Positions 31,948 to 41,768 are shown, counted from the stretch's first letter. The stretch: DNA of 64,000 nt from Vibrio hannami (GCF_029589055.1 NZ_JARQZP010000001.1:124001-188000); one strand, 5' to 3'. Program-made: numbers and translations. Notes: generated by a model not told the origin, from the sequence alone.

Positions 31948-33456
31948 TTAAGTCGCAGGAACTTCGCTTACATCAGGTGATGAAGTTAGTATTTCGGCGA
32001 TAAACTGAGCCTTCGCTCCAAGTATTATCTGGACTCCATTGGTGCCAACTTTTACGACTCCCATGGCTCCAAGTTCTTTAATTTTGTCTTCGTTGACCAG
32101 AGATACATCCGTAACTTCTAAGCGTAAACGAGTGATGCAGGCGGCAATAGATGTTACGTTTTGACGGCCACCAACCTGTTCCAAAATAGCTACAGCCAGG
32201 TCTTCATCACTTAACGTAATTTCATTGATTTGCTCTTCTCGACCTACGGTCTGGTAGTTAAATTTACGAATTACAAATCGGAATACAGTGTAGTAGATTA
32301 CAGCGTTAATTGGTCCCCAAATAAATAGATTTAACCAGTTAGTATCGAAGCCTTTCAAAGACGGCATGATACCGAAGACGATGTAGTCAATAACACCAGC
32401 AGAGAAGGTTTTACCTACCTGAATATCTAGCGCATATGACACTGTGTAGGAAACACCAGCCATTACCGCATTGAACAAATAAAGTACTGGAGCTACGAAC
32501 ACAAAGGCAAATTCTACTGGTTCGGTTATACCTGTTACAAATGAGGTCAATGCAGCAGAACCCAGCAGACCAGCTGCGATCTTCTTATTCTTAGTATTTG
32601 CTTCGTGGTACATGGCAAGACATGCAGCCGGGAAAGCAAACATATAGATAGCGAAGTTACCGGAGATAAACGCTCCCGCATTCTCATAACCGCCACCAGT
32701 GAATGACGTAACACCATCAGAAAGCATACGGTGCCAAATAGTATAAGCGCCATTGATCACTTCGCCGTTTACCGCTGTATATTCATAGAAAGAAAACCAA
32801 TATGGTGTATAGAAGATATGATGCAGGCCAACAGGGATTAGAGCTCGCTCCATAAAGCCATAGATAAATGTTGAGACATACATGTTACCTTCACTAGTCA
32901 TTACGGACAGGGCATCGATTCCGCTCTGAATGAATTGCCAGAAGAATGGTAGTATCAAGCCGATAAAGAAAGCACTAAAAGCGGTAACAATAGGAACGAA
33001 GCGCTTGCCTGCGAAGAAGCCCAGGAATTCAGGTAGTCTGATATTGAAAAAGCGGTTATACATAAACGCGGCCAGAAGACCGACTAGCATACCGCCAAGG
33101 GGGCCTGTTTGAAGGGTTGGAATACCCAAAACCATGGCATATTTTCTATCCGCTGCTACTAAATCTGGGGTGATTTCTAAGCCGACATTCATAGTCATAT
33201 TCATTACCAACAAGCCAACAACGGCTGCCAGAGCTGCAACACCAGATTCTTTAGTTAAGCCAACGGCTACACCAACAGCAAATAATAGAGTCAGATTGTC
33301 GAAAATAACTTGCCCGGACATCTGCATCATAGGTGAATTTAACTGAACACCAAATGCCAGCAGAAGACCTGCGGCGGGTAACAGCGCTATGGGGAGCATC
33401 AAGGCTTTACCGAGAAGAGAAAGCTTTGAGAGGCCATGCTTAAGATGTGCAATCAT
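31948..33456 (-). CDS. PTS permease, EIICB of the glucose family
   Basis: A 502-residue sugar permease. Residues 1 to about 400 form the EIIC membrane domain (MLPIALLPAAGLLLAFG, GFMERALIPVGLHHIFYTP and GITEPVEFAF are family signatures). A linker leads to a C-terminal EIIB domain with the phosphorylated cysteine in SIAACITRLRLEV. There is no EIIA domain, so it must take phosphate from a separate EIIA(Glc)-type protein. Glucose, maltose or N-acetylglucosamine are possible substrates. It has AAGGA ahead of ATG and a 16-bp palindrome 114 bases upstream that is repeated before the neighbouring two-component operon. Confidence 0.88.
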   Translation of the reverse strand: MIAHLKHGLSKLSLLGKALMLPIALLPAAGLLLAFGVQLNSPMMQMSGQVIFDNLTLLFAVGVAVGLTKESGVAALAAVVGLLVMNMTMNVGLEITPDLVAADRKYAMVLGIPTLQTGPLGGMLVGLLAAFMYNRFFNIRLPEFLGFFAGKRFVPIVTAFSAFFIGLILPFFWQFIQSGIDALSVMTSEGNMYVSTFIYGFMERALIPVGLHHIFYTPYWFSFYEYTAVNGEVINGAYTIWHRMLSDGVTSFTGGGYENAGAFISGNFAIYMFAFPAACLAMYHEANTKNKKIAAGLLGSAALTSFVTGITEPVEFAFVFVAPVLYLFNAVMAGVSYTVSYALDIQVGKTFSAGVIDYIVFGIMPSLKGFDTNWLNLFIWGPINAVIYYTVFRFVIRKFNYQTVGREEQINEITLSDEDLAVAILEQVGGRQNVTSIAACITRLRLEVTDVSLVNEDKIKELGAMGVVKVGTNGVQIILGAKAQFIAEILTSSPDVSEVPAT

Positions 33457-33569
33457 AAGTTGTGTCCTTTCTAAATAGTATTTATATGATTCAGCTCGTA
33501 GGGTTAAAGAGCCTTAAAAAAATCATACGGAAAAAGACACTCGTGAAGGTTAAATATGATTATGGATTC

Positions 33570-33585
33570 GTAAGCAGGTGCTTAC
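33570..33585. promoter_or_regulatory. Candidate operator upstream of the PTS gene
   Basis: GTAAGCAGGTGCTTAC is a near-perfect palindrome. Read from the PTS side it is TTTGTAAGCACCTGCTTAC, matching TTTGTAAGTAGATGCTTAC before the response-regulator gene. It is a good candidate for the regulator binding site. Confidence 0.6.
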
Positions 33586-33597
33586 AAAGGCGGTACA

Positions 33598-34827
33598 CTA
33601 TGAGCTTTCTGCTATCGCGAGCAACCGCTTAATGAGTAGCTCATTATCTACTCTCGTATCGGTGTAGAAGCGGAATAACTCGTTGGTAATTGCATTTTGT
33701 TTGACGGGATTGACTGCCATGGAGTCTATCATGCTGGGTACGGCATTGTTCCCCTTGAGTGCTTCATGTAGATAGCTAACAGCCGCTTTTTGACAAGGAT
33801 TAAATCCTTCTAGGGGAACACCTTTGTGCACAGGGATGGAGCCTTTTACCTGATTAAATTTAACCTGAAAGTTACTATCTGCCAAAGCATCTGCGATTAG
33901 TAGTGCAGATGCTTGCGAGAATCCTGGTTTGTTCATAAAGATAAAACTATCCATGTTGTAAACAAATACGTTCTCGGTGCCAGGAGTTGGAGTGCAGGTT
34001 ATCTTATCGGGGATAGAGACTCCCAGAGACATTAGCTCACCGAGGATCCAGTCCCCTCCCATCAGGAAAAGTGCTTGCTCATTGGCAAGTAATCTAGCCG
34101 CTTCGTCCCAGCTTCTCTTGGGGGTCTTTTTGCCAGTTATCGAGCTTAGCTCCCTAAACCGGCTCACTACCTTATTCATCTGGGCCGAATTTAGTGCCTG
34201 GGTATCAAGGTCGACTAATGCCTGTTGATAGAACGTTGTTCCTCCAATTGAGATAGCGATATGTTCAAATAGCTGAGCGATCTGCCATGGTTGTCGGCCG
34301 ATTGCTAATGGTACTACGCCCTGAGACTTTGCTGTTCTCATTGCTTTGATAAGCTCATCCCAGTTAGTTGGTACCTTTAAATCCAGTTGGTTTAAAAGGT
34401 TGCGGTTACTCCAGAGCCAGTTCATTTTGTGTAAGGTGATTGGCAATGCGACGTAACCATTATCAGTTTTGTTAAACTGTATAGCTAACGGAGTCAGAGT
34501 GTTATCCCAGTTATGCTTTTCTGCTATTGGGTTGATGTCGTGTAATATTCCAATCGCGTCCCAGGCTTTTATGCTAGCCCCTTCTATCTGTGCAAAATGA
34601 GGAGTATTTCCTGCGAGCGCTCTGGCTTGAAGAACCATCAATGAACTATCTCCCCCGCCGCCTTTAACCGGAGATGTATCTACATCGATATTGTTTTTCT
34701 TTAGGTGAGTAACTAAAACCTGAAGGGCAGCTTGTTCACCTTTAGATGTCCACCAGTGTTGAAGTTCAACCTCGGCGTAAGACGAGTATGCATATAGCGT
34801 AACGCACATTAGGAGTAGATTTCTCAT
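33598..34827 (-). CDS. Periplasmic sugar-binding protein (ABC family), probably a sensor partner
   Basis: A 409-residue extracellular solute-binding protein with an 18-residue signal peptide ending SSYA-EVELQHWW. The EVELQHWWTSKGEQAAL start and VKGGGGDSSLMVLQARA stretch match glucose/mannose-binding proteins of CUT1-type importers. No ABC permease or ATPase genes are adjacent. It starts four bases after the histidine kinase gene, as third gene of that operon, so it more likely presents a sugar to the kinase than feeds an importer. Confidence 0.82.
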   Translation of the reverse strand: MRNLLLMCVTLYAYSSYAEVELQHWWTSKGEQAALQVLVTHLKKNNIDVDTSPVKGGGGDSSLMVLQARALAGNTPHFAQIEGASIKAWDAIGILHDINPIAEKHNWDNTLTPLAIQFNKTDNGYVALPITLHKMNWLWSNRNLLNQLDLKVPTNWDELIKAMRTAKSQGVVPLAIGRQPWQIAQLFEHIAISIGGTTFYQQALVDLDTQALNSAQMNKVVSRFRELSSITGKKTPKRSWDEAARLLANEQALFLMGGDWILGELMSLGVSIPDKITCTPTPGTENVFVYNMDSFIFMNKPGFSQASALLIADALADSNFQVKFNQVKGSIPVHKGVPLEGFNPCQKAAVSYLHEALKGNNAVPSMIDSMAVNPVKQNAITNELFRFYTDTRVDNELLIKRLLAIAESS

Positions 34828-34831
34828 CGCA

Positions 34832-36277
34832 TTATTCTCTAGGTAGTTCCAGGGTCGCGCAGAGTCCGCCAGTTTTAGCCCTTTGAAGAGTTAGCTTACC
34901 TCCATGAGCTTTCGCTATGCTTCTTGAGATGGTTAATCCCAGGCCGTTTCCTTCGGTATTGTGTTGAGGTGACAAACGGAAATAAGGTTCGAACAACTTA
35001 TCCAGAAGAGAGTCGTCAACACCATCACCATAATCTGAAATGGAAATGATAAAAGCATCTTCTGTTTCCACTAGGTCAACATCGACCTCTGTTCCATATT
35101 TAATGCCGTTATCGATCAGGTTTTGGACGCAACGCTTAATGGCTAATGGTTTACCCGCAAACGTCTTTTCAAATTGACCAAATATCGAGATATTCGAGCT
35201 ATGCTTACCATAGGCATTTCGGCATTGTTCAATCACCGCCATGAGATCAATTCCTTCGATCTCTTCGTGAATATCAGTCTCTTTTATACATTGCAGTGAA
35301 CCTTTAACCATTAAGTCTAGTTCATTGATGATGCGGAAAAAGTTTTCTCTTTCGGTTGGGTTTTCAAGCATTTCTGCTCTTAGTTTTAGGCTGGCAATTG
35401 GCGTTTTAAGGTCGTGTGAAATTGACCCAAACAACATTTCGCGGTCATGAATGTGACTGTTGATCCTGCGATTCATCTTATTGAATGCTCTTACTGCAGC
35501 TCTTAACTCTGCACTTCCTTCCTCTTTTACTTCCGGAACCTTGAGTTTGCTTGTCATCATTGTCGCTGCTTTTGCCAGTTGGCGTACTGGTCGAATTTCT
35601 CCGCGCACAATGTACCAGGTGCAAATCATCAAAAGTATCGCGGATAGTATGATGCTGACCCACTCTTTGACCTCGAAGTAAGTGGTTTCCAAATTCACAT
35701 ATGGAGCAGGTAAAACGGCAGCGAGATAGAACCACTCATCATCTGCAACTTCAATTTGGATAACGAGAATAGGAGGGTTAATGTCACCGTAAGAGAGTGA
35801 ATAATGTGCCCATAACAGAGGGAGCTCATCAATTTTTAATTCGTTGTTGAATACTTTGAGCTTCTCTCGGCGAGTGAAATCTACCTTGATATTAAGCTCT
35901 GTGCCCAGCTCGGAATGAAGAATACTTTTTACCTCAGATACTACCAGTTGTTTTCTATTGCTATCTGGTAGTGCATCAAGTGGCAGTTCATGGTTATTGA
36001 GAGATACAAAGAAGCGTGTGCCTCCTATATTTCTTAACTGATTGAGCACCAGATGCCGGTATTCTGTTGGAAGGGTTTTAAAAAAAGATATGGTTGAAGA
36101 TGCACTTCTAGCCAGGCTTTGAGCTGTGGTCACCAAACCCTGTTGATCTCTTGCACTGGTATGCTGATACCAGAACACTCCCGACATAAACTGTGCCGCG
36201 AGAATCACGAGCAAAAGAAGCAGACTGGTTCTGGCAGCAAGGCTTTGTGGCCAGAGTTTAAAATTCATATTTAACAT
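34832..36277 (-). CDS. Sensor histidine kinase
   Basis: A 481-residue inner-membrane kinase. Order: membrane segment (about 13-35), periplasmic domain (about 36-200), second membrane segment (about 208-228, SIILSAILLMICTWYIV), HAMP (about 230-282), HisKA with the phosphorylated histidine in GSISHDLKTPIAS, and HATPase with NLIDNGIKYG (N box), DYGDGVDD (G1) and GNGLGLTIS (G2). The start ATGTTAAATATG overlaps the 3' end of the regulator gene by 20 bases. The periplasmic domain could receive a signal from the binding protein encoded next. Confidence 0.9.
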   Translation of the reverse strand: MLNMNFKLWPQSLAARTSLLLLLVILAAQFMSGVFWYQHTSARDQQGLVTTAQSLARSASSTISFFKTLPTEYRHLVLNQLRNIGGTRFFVSLNNHELPLDALPDSNRKQLVVSEVKSILHSELGTELNIKVDFTRREKLKVFNNELKIDELPLLWAHYSLSYGDINPPILVIQIEVADDEWFYLAAVLPAPYVNLETTYFEVKEWVSIILSAILLMICTWYIVRGEIRPVRQLAKAATMMTSKLKVPEVKEEGSAELRAAVRAFNKMNRRINSHIHDREMLFGSISHDLKTPIASLKLRAEMLENPTERENFFRIINELDLMVKGSLQCIKETDIHEEIEGIDLMAVIEQCRNAYGKHSSNISIFGQFEKTFAGKPLAIKRCVQNLIDNGIKYGTEVDVDLVETEDAFIISISDYGDGVDDSLLDKLFEPYFRLSPQHNTEGNGLGLTISRSIAKAHGGKLTLQRAKTGGLCATLELPRE

Positions 36278-36986
36278 CGGTGGTGAGCATGTAGCCCTTA
36301 TTTCTTACGGTTAATATCAGGGTTCTCTCTTTGTCATCCAAATGGTGCCGCAGGCGGCTGATTTGTACGTCGATTCCTCTTTCTAGCGGTTCAGCATCGC
36401 GGCCCCAGATTTCTCTGGCGATATCATCTCTGGAAAGAATGCTTTTGGCTTTGAATAGGAATAACGCAAGTAGGGAAAGGTCAGCGCCAGAAAGTTGTTT
36501 AACCTCTTTGGATCTATGATCAACTAACTGACGGGTTAATGTATCTAACGTCCAGTCAGAAAAATGAACTTTTCTGGCTAGTTTTCCAGAGCTGTTTGTT
36601 TGACTTCTGCGTAATATTGTTTTGATCCGGGCAAGGAGCTCCCGAGGGCTAAAGGACTTTGTGATGTAATCGTCGGCGCCCATTTCCAGACCCGCAACTC
36701 TATCTGCCTCTTCTGCCACTGCCGTGAGCATGATTATGGGGACTTCTGATTCGCGGCGTAGCTGTCTGCAAAGGCTAAAGCCATCTTCGCCGGGAAGCAT
36801 GATATCCAGGATAATAAGATCTGGCTGGATCTTCTCTAGATGTTTCCACATTTGTGTGCCATTTTCAGCGCAATAAACACTGAATCCCGAGCGGGTAAGA
36901 TAGTCGTTTAATGCACTGATTAACTCTTTATTATCATCAACAATAAGGATCTGCTTCTGTTCCATTTTAATCTTGGATACCCTCAT
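36258..36986 (-). CDS. OmpR-family response regulator
   Basis: A receiver domain (DD acidic pair, phosphorylated Asp in LIILDIMLPGEDG, conserved Lys in TKSFSPRELLARI) followed by a winged-helix DNA-binding domain ending in RLRHHLDDKERTLILTVRNKGYML. The annotated start gives 242 residues; an internal ATG seven codons on (MEQKQILIVDDN) fits family N-termini better and cannot be excluded, as neither has a strong ribosome site. First gene of the regulator-kinase-binding protein operon. Confidence 0.92.
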   Translation of the reverse strand: MRVSKIKMEQKQILIVDDNKELISALNDYLTRSGFSVYCAENGTQMWKHLEKIQPDLIILDIMLPGEDGFSLCRQLRRESEVPIIMLTAVAEEADRVAGLEMGADDYITKSFSPRELLARIKTILRRSQTNSSGKLARKVHFSDWTLDTLTRQLVDHRSKEVKQLSGADLSLLALFLFKAKSILSRDDIAREIWGRDAEPLERGIDVQISRLRHHLDDKERTLILTVRNKGYMLTTDVKYEF

Positions 36987-37082
36987 TTCGGCATGCTGAA
37001 TCTGTTTATTATGTATACGCCAGTACTGATAGTATTACGAATAGAATGGTTCCAAAATTCAGTCCGGCTAACGATAAATTTT

Positions 37083-37098
37083 GTAAGTAGATGCTTAC
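37083..37098. promoter_or_regulatory. Candidate operator upstream of the regulator operon
   Basis: GTAAGTAGATGCTTAC, second copy of the palindrome found before the PTS gene, 97 bases upstream of the regulator start. It suggests autoregulation, and it also lies just before the candidate small RNA on the plus strand. Confidence 0.6.
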
Positions 37099-37149
37099 AA
37101 TCTGGTTGCTATTTTTAACCTAAAAAGACTCATGACAGGTAAAATATCA

Positions 37150-37279
37150 GAGTTGCTAATCCTTATTGATTTTTGTGGTAATGGGTTAGCCAGACAACCA
37201 TTTCCCCCGTATGTAACTTTTCTAGTATGTAATATAGGCGCTTAGGCCAGCTCAGTAGTAATAGTAGCTGGCCTTTTTT
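37150..37279 (+). ncRNA. Candidate small RNA upstream of the regulator operon
   Basis: About 130 bases on the plus strand end in a strong terminator (37245-37279), yet no plus-strand gene lies upstream that it could serve. A weak -10 (TAAAAT, 37140-37145) and inverted segments GCTAATCC / GGGTTAGC (about 37154-37190) would give a folded transcript with a U-tail suited to Hfq. Start point and expression are inferred; no known RNA family was recognised. Confidence 0.35.
37245..37279 (+). terminator. Orphan terminator
   Basis: A perfect 8-bp stem (37245-37252 with 37266-37273) is followed by six T. There is no plus-strand gene upstream of it after purA. Confidence 0.85.
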
Positions 37280-37413
37280 CTCTTCAATTTCTGAACTAAT
37301 GCGATCTTTTACGCTTGTTATGGCAAATTATTGCCGTCCTTGTGCGCTTTTTGAGCTAAAGTACAGACAGGTATTGCCGATAACAAAGCACGGTATGAGT
37401 AAAGAGTGCAGGT

Positions 37414-38046
37414 ATGAAGCTGAAATCGATAGCAGCTTCGCTGTTATTGGTTCTTAGTTCGTCATATACATTCGCGATGGAGGATGTAGGCGAGCCAGTT
37501 CCGATATACACCGAAGCTGAGTTGATCAATCTAATCAACAAAAATAAGCATCTTGAACAGGTAAAAGCAGATAAGTGTCAGATTGTGGAAGATATCGTTG
37601 CCCGTGCGACGCGTATTAACCTGCCTGCTTATGAATACCTCTATGGTGACATGCTTTCCTGGGGGGTGTGTGTCGATCAGGACGTTGAACTTGGACTCTA
37701 CTATATCGAGAATGCTGCTCATCAGGGCTTGCCTGCTGCTTTGGAAAAGCTAGGAAGCTACTATTCACGCGGTACTCTGGTACAACAGGATAAAGAGCGT
37801 GCGATTCCTTATCTGCGTGAAGCTGCTTCTATGGGCAACCTGAACGCTAGGGTTCATCTGGCGGAGTTGTTATTAAGAGATTATGGTAGCCCGCTCGATT
37901 ACGAAGATGCCTACCGCTGGCTCTATAATTCAGTGACTGCTGATAAGCGAATGCATACCAGAATCAAAGTACTGCGTGACGGTTTAGAGCAACGAATGCC
38001 TCAGAACATCATTGCCAGAGCAAAACGCCGGGAAGTGTTCTGGTAA
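37414..38046 (+). CDS. Secreted Sel1-repeat protein
   Basis: A 210-residue protein with a signal peptide (MKLKSIAASLLLVLSSSYTFA). The body has Sel1-like (TPR-type) repeats: GLYYIENAAHQGLPAALEKLGSYYSRG and AIPYLREAASMGNLNARVHLAELL are two clear units, with a degenerate third around DAYRWLYNSV. Probably periplasmic and protein-binding; no specific role can be assigned. Monocistronic between two terminators. Confidence 0.8.
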   Translation: MKLKSIAASLLLVLSSSYTFAMEDVGEPVPIYTEAELINLINKNKHLEQVKADKCQIVEDIVARATRINLPAYEYLYGDMLSWGVCVDQDVELGLYYIENAAHQGLPAALEKLGSYYSRGTLVQQDKERAIPYLREAASMGNLNARVHLAELLLRDYGSPLDYEDAYRWLYNSVTADKRMHTRIKVLRDGLEQRMPQNIIARAKRREVFW

Positions 38047-38084
38047 GCAACGAATTTCTTCCTCATACCAATAAAAATAACCAT

Positions 38085-38113
38085 CGCCTCGCAAATGCGG
38101 GGCGTTTTGTTTT
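38085..38113 (+). terminator. Terminator after the Sel1-repeat gene
   Basis: CGCCTCGC (38085-38092) pairs with GCGGGGCG (38097-38104) with one wobble, then TTTTGTTTT. Confidence 0.85.
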
Positions 38114-38188
38114 CTATGGTTGCTTGGGTATAGTCATTTAGTTCTATATACTTACAGCATATCCCCTTGCCTATAAGCAGGTATAGCA

Positions 38189-40684
38189 ATGTCTGAAAAG
38201 ATCACTAAAGATAAGTTCGCTGATCGAGAATCTCGTAATTACGAAAATCCGATACCAAGCCGGGAATTCATTATTGAGTTCTTAACGGAGGCCAATGTGC
38301 CAATGAACAGAAATGATCTGTTCGAGGTTCTTGGGCTTTTTGGTGAAGAACAATATGAAGGTTTGCGTCGTCGCTTAAGAGCCATGGAGCGCGATGGTCA
38401 GTTGGTGTTTACCCGCAGGCAGTGCTACGCGTTACCTGACAAACTTGAACTGGTTAAAGGTTATGTCATCGGCCATAAAGATGGTCACGGATGGGTAAGG
38501 CCGGATGGTTCTGTTGGTAAAGACAACGATTTGCTGCTGCCACACCACCAGATGAGAACTATCCTGCACGGCGATTATATTCTTGCTCAACCAGCAGGAA
38601 CCGATAAGCGTGGCCGCAAAGAGGGCAGGCTGGTCCGCGTACTGGAAGAGCGAAAAACTCAGATAGTTGGCCGCTTCTTTATGGAGCAAGGCTTTGGTTA
38701 TGTTGTTTCGGACGACTCGCGTATCAGTCAGGATATTCTAATCCCGGACGAGCACAGAGCCGGTGCACGCATGGGTAACGTTGTGGTTATTGAAATTACA
38801 GATCGTGCCAGCCGTACCCGTGGCATGATGGGTAAAGTTGTTGAAGTGCTTGGCGAGAATATGGCTCCTGGCATGGAGACTCAGATAGCTATTCGCACCC
38901 ACCAGATCCCACAAGACTGGCCGGAAGAGGTTGAGAAACAGATTCAGGACTTAGGTGAAGAAGTTCCTGAAGAAGCGAAAACCGGCCGCGTTGATCTGCG
39001 TGAACTGCCATTGGTGACTATTGACGGTGAGGATGCACGGGACTTTGATGACGCAGTTTACTGTGAAGCTAAACCTAGTGGTGGTTGGCGCTTATGGGTA
39101 GCTATTGCAGACGTTAGCTACTATGTTCGTCCTGATACTGCTCTGGACAAAGAAGCGATCAATCGAGGTAACTCGGTATACTTCCCGTCTCAAGTAGTGC
39201 CAATGTTGCCGGAAGTGTTGTCTAACGGCTTATGTTCTCTTAACCCGCAAGTAGATCGTCTGTGTATGGTGTGTGAGATGACCGTTTCAGCAGCGGGTAA
39301 GCTTTCTGGTTATAAGCATTACGAAGCGGTAATGAACTCTCATGCCCGCCTAACTTACAATAAGGTTGATGCCATTCTGAATGGTGACGAGGAACTTCGT
39401 GAACGATATGACTCACTGGTTCCACACCTCGAAGAGCTGCACAACATGTACAAAGTGCTTAAACATTCGCGTGATCATCGCGGTGCGATTGAGTTCGAAA
39501 CGGTAGAAACCAAATTTATCTTCAACGCTGAAAGAAAGATTGATCGTATTGAGCCGTTAATTCGAAACGATGCTCACAAGCTGATTGAAGAATGCATGAT
39601 TTTGGCGAACATCGCATCTGCATCATTTGTAGAAAAACTAAAAGAACCTGCACTATATCGAATTCACGAATCTCCGGGTGAAGAGCGCTTATCAGGATTC
39701 AGAGATTTTCTTGGAGAGCTTGGACTCGATCTGGCTGGTGGCCTAGAGCCCGCTCCGACAGACTACGCTAATCTGATGAAAGCCATTAGTGAGCGTCCTG
39801 ACAAAGAGCTTATCCAGATTATGCTTCTGCGTTCCATGAAGCAGGCGGTATACAACGCTGACAATGCCGGGCACTTTGGACTGGCGCTGAAACGTTATGC
39901 TCACTTTACCTCTCCGATTCGTCGTTATCCGGATCTATTGCTGCACAGAGCGATTAAATACCTGATCGCCAAGCAACACGGTACTCACAAGGATCGTTGG
40001 ACACCAACTGGCGGCTATCACTATTCCTTTGACGATATGGATTTCTATGGTGAGCAGTGTTCGATGACTGAGCGCCGCGCTGACGATGCGACCAGAGAAG
40101 TGTCTGACTGGTTGAAGTGTGAGTACATGCAAGATCATGTTGGCGAAGAGCTGGGTGGTGTTATCGCTAATGTAACCGGATTTGGTTTCTTTGTGAGACT
40201 GACTGAGTTGCATATTGATGGTCTGGTGCATATATCAACGCTGGCTAACGACTACTACCAGTTTGATCCAATCGGTCAGAGACTTATTGGTGAGAGTTTC
40301 GGTCACATTTACCGACTGGGTGATCAGGTTAAGGTAAAAGTTTTGTCGGTAAATCTGGATGATCGACAAATTGACTTTGAATTAATCGAAACAAGTCGTA
40401 AGCTACGCGGTAAAGGAAAAACGGCTAAGAAACGAGCCGCTCAGGCTGAGAAAAAAGCAGCTGAAAATAAGAAGGCTGCGGTTAAGTCGCGTAAGCGTGG
40501 TGTAAAGGCGAAAGCCAAAGCTATGGTTGAACCAACCAAGAGACCAGATGGTTCAACAGAAGAGGCAGGCAGAAACCCTGCTCGTAAAAAAACAAAGCAG
40601 AGAAAGCGCGTAAGAATAAGTCGCGCTCTAAAGCAAATAAGGCAAAGGGAAAGCGTAAAACCCGATAGAGTATATAAAGTTTAA
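38189..40684 (+). CDS. rnr: Ribonuclease R, altered C-terminal tail
   Basis: An 831-residue RNB-family 3'-5' exoribonuclease able to degrade structured RNA. Order: N-terminal helix-turn-helix (about 20-90), two cold-shock domains, the RNB catalytic domain with [13 protein letters not shown] (metal-binding aspartates), the S1 domain ([15 protein letters not shown]) and a basic tail. The last ~26 residues ([17 protein letters not shown]...) differ from the usual lysine-rich end. A second frame from about 40612 reads [18 protein letters not shown] then TAG at 40666, the usual ending. One base lost near 40607-40611 (CGCCGT to CGCGT) explains this. The catalytic part is intact. Confidence 0.93.
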   Translation: MSEKITKDKFADRESRNYENPIPSREFIIEFLTEANVPMNRNDLFEVLGLFGEEQYEGLRRRLRAMERDGQLVFTRRQCYALPDKLELVKGYVIGHKDGHGWVRPDGSVGKDNDLLLPHHQMRTILHGDYILAQPAGTDKRGRKEGRLVRVLEERKTQIVGRFFMEQGFGYVVSDDSRISQDILIPDEHRAGARMGNVVVIEITDRASRTRGMMGKVVEVLGENMAPGMETQIAIRTHQIPQDWPEEVEKQIQDLGEEVPEEAKTGRVDLRELPLVTIDGEDARDFDDAVYCEAKPSGGWRLWVAIADVSYYVRPDTALDKEAINRGNSVYFPSQVVPMLPEVLSNGLCSLNPQVDRLCMVCEMTVSAAGKLSGYKHYEAVMNSHARLTYNKVDAILNGDEELRERYDSLVPHLEELHNMYKVLKHSRDHRGAIEFETVETKFIFNAERKIDRIEPLIRNDAHKLIEECMILANIASASFVEKLKEPALYRIHESPGEERLSGFRDFLGELGLDLAGGLEPAPTDYANLMKAISERPDKELIQIMLLRSMKQAVYNADNAGHFGLALKRYAHFTSPIRRYPDLLLHRAIKYLIAKQHGTHKDRWTPTGGYHYSFDDMDFYGEQCSMTERRADDATREVSDWLKCEYMQDHVGEELGGVIANVTGFGFFVRLTELHIDGLVHISTLANDYYQFDPIGQRLIGESFGHIYRLGDQVKVKVLSVNLDDRQIDFELIETSRKLRGKGKTAKKRAAQAEKKAAENKKAAVKSRKRGVKAKAKAMVEPTKRPDGSTEEAGRNPARKKTKQRKRVRISRALKQIRQRESVKPDRVYKV

Positions 40685-40689
40685 TTGAT

Positions 40690-40779
40690 GTCATCCCGCT
40701 AGCCGCGCGCCAGCGAAGGCTGGAATCTAATAGACTTTGTTGGAATTAATAACTAGATCCCTGCCTTCGCAGGGATGAC
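40690..40779. repeat. Inverted REP-like pair between rnr and rlmB
   Basis: Units at 40690-40728 and 40755-40779 face each other with tips GTCATCCC and GGGATGAC, and share the core CCTTCGC. The left unit has about 14 extra bases (GC-rich, around 40698-40711). This GTCATCCC...AGATCCC repeat type is common in many bacterial genomes. Confidence 0.7.
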
Positions 40780-40846
40780 GATTTAAGGCTAGGTACTTGT
40801 AAGACGAAGTATCAGGCATAAATTGTCTAGAACATGAAAATAAAAA

Positions 40847-41584
40847 ATGAGCAACGAATTTATTTACGGTATTCATGCCGTCAAAGCCGTACTGGAAAGA
40901 GATCCGGTTCGCTTCATTGAAGCATTTGTGTTGAAAGGTCGTCAGGATGATCGTCTTCTTCCAATTCTTAACGACCTACAGCAATGTGGTGTTTCTATCC
41001 AGCAGATGGGGCGTAAAGCTCTTGATGATAAAGCTAAAGGTGCAAACCATCAGGGTATTATTGCTCGTGTAAAACCTGCTAAGCAGCTAAATGAACACGA
41101 CCTTGATGCTATTATTGCGCAGCATGATCAGCCGCTATTTTTAGTATTGGATGGTGTTACAGACCCGCACAACCTTGGTGCTTGTCTGCGTAATGCAGAT
41201 GCCGCTGGTGTTGCTGCTGTTATCGTTCCTAAGGATAAGTCAGCGCCAATGACTGCAACTGTAAGTAAAGTTGCATGCGGTGCAGCGGAGACGGTTCCTC
41301 TTGTACGTGTAACAAATCTGGCTCGCACAATGAGAGCAATGCAGGAGCAAGGTGTATGGTTTGTAGGTACTGCGGGTGAAGCAACTCATGATATCTATCA
41401 GTCCAAACTCAAAGGTTCACTGGCGATTGTTATGGGGGCTGAAGGTGATGGTATGCGTCGCCTGACTCGTGAAACCTGTGATGATTTAATTAAGATTCCA
41501 ATGGCAGGAGCTGTATCTAGCCTGAACGTTTCGGTTGCTTCCGGTATCTGCTTGTTTGAAGCAGTCAGACAAAGAAGCCTTTAA
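40847..41584 (+). CDS. rlmB: 23S rRNA (guanosine(2251)-2'-O)-methyltransferase
   Basis: A 245-residue SPOUT-class enzyme that methylates G2251 in the P loop of 23S rRNA. The three SpoU motifs are present: [25 protein letters not shown] and [22 protein letters not shown]. The N-terminal substrate-binding domain begins [13 protein letters not shown]. It follows rnr in the same direction, as in E. coli. Confidence 0.95.
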   Translation: MSNEFIYGIHAVKAVLERDPVRFIEAFVLKGRQDDRLLPILNDLQQCGVSIQQMGRKALDDKAKGANHQGIIARVKPAKQLNEHDLDAIIAQHDQPLFLVLDGVTDPHNLGACLRNADAAGVAAVIVPKDKSAPMTATVSKVACGAAETVPLVRVTNLARTMRAMQEQGVWFVGTAGEATHDIYQSKLKGSLAIVMGAEGDGMRRLTRETCDDLIKIPMAGAVSSLNVSVASGICLFEAVRQRSL

Positions 41585-41598
41585 TCTCATTTTCTTTA

Positions 41599-41628
41599 AT
41601 TAGGGGCTAACTTAGTCCCTAATTTTTG
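41599..41628 (+). terminator. Terminator after rlmB
   Basis: ATTAGGG (41599-41605) pairs with CCCTAAT (41617-41623), followed by TTTTTG. Confidence 0.75.
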
Positions 41629-41711
41629 TCTATAAAAAGCCCTTGCGATCCCTGTCTCATTTCTATACAATTTGCCGTCCTTAATTCTCGGTCATTTTTT
41701 ATTAGTTCCTT

Positions 41712-41745
41712 GCTTCCTCTGGACGACCGGGCCAAACGTGGAAGC
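41712..41745 (+). promoter_or_regulatory. Putative S6:S18 autoregulatory leader of rpsF
   Basis: GCTTCC (41712-41717) pairs with GGAAGC (41740-41745), and inner TGG with CCA, leaving a loop with ACCGGG. This matches the known rpsF leader hairpin that imitates the 16S rRNA binding site of the S6-S18 pair. It ends about 23 bases before rpsF. Confidence 0.6.
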
Positions 41746-41768
41746 TAATAATCCGTAAGGAGCAACCA

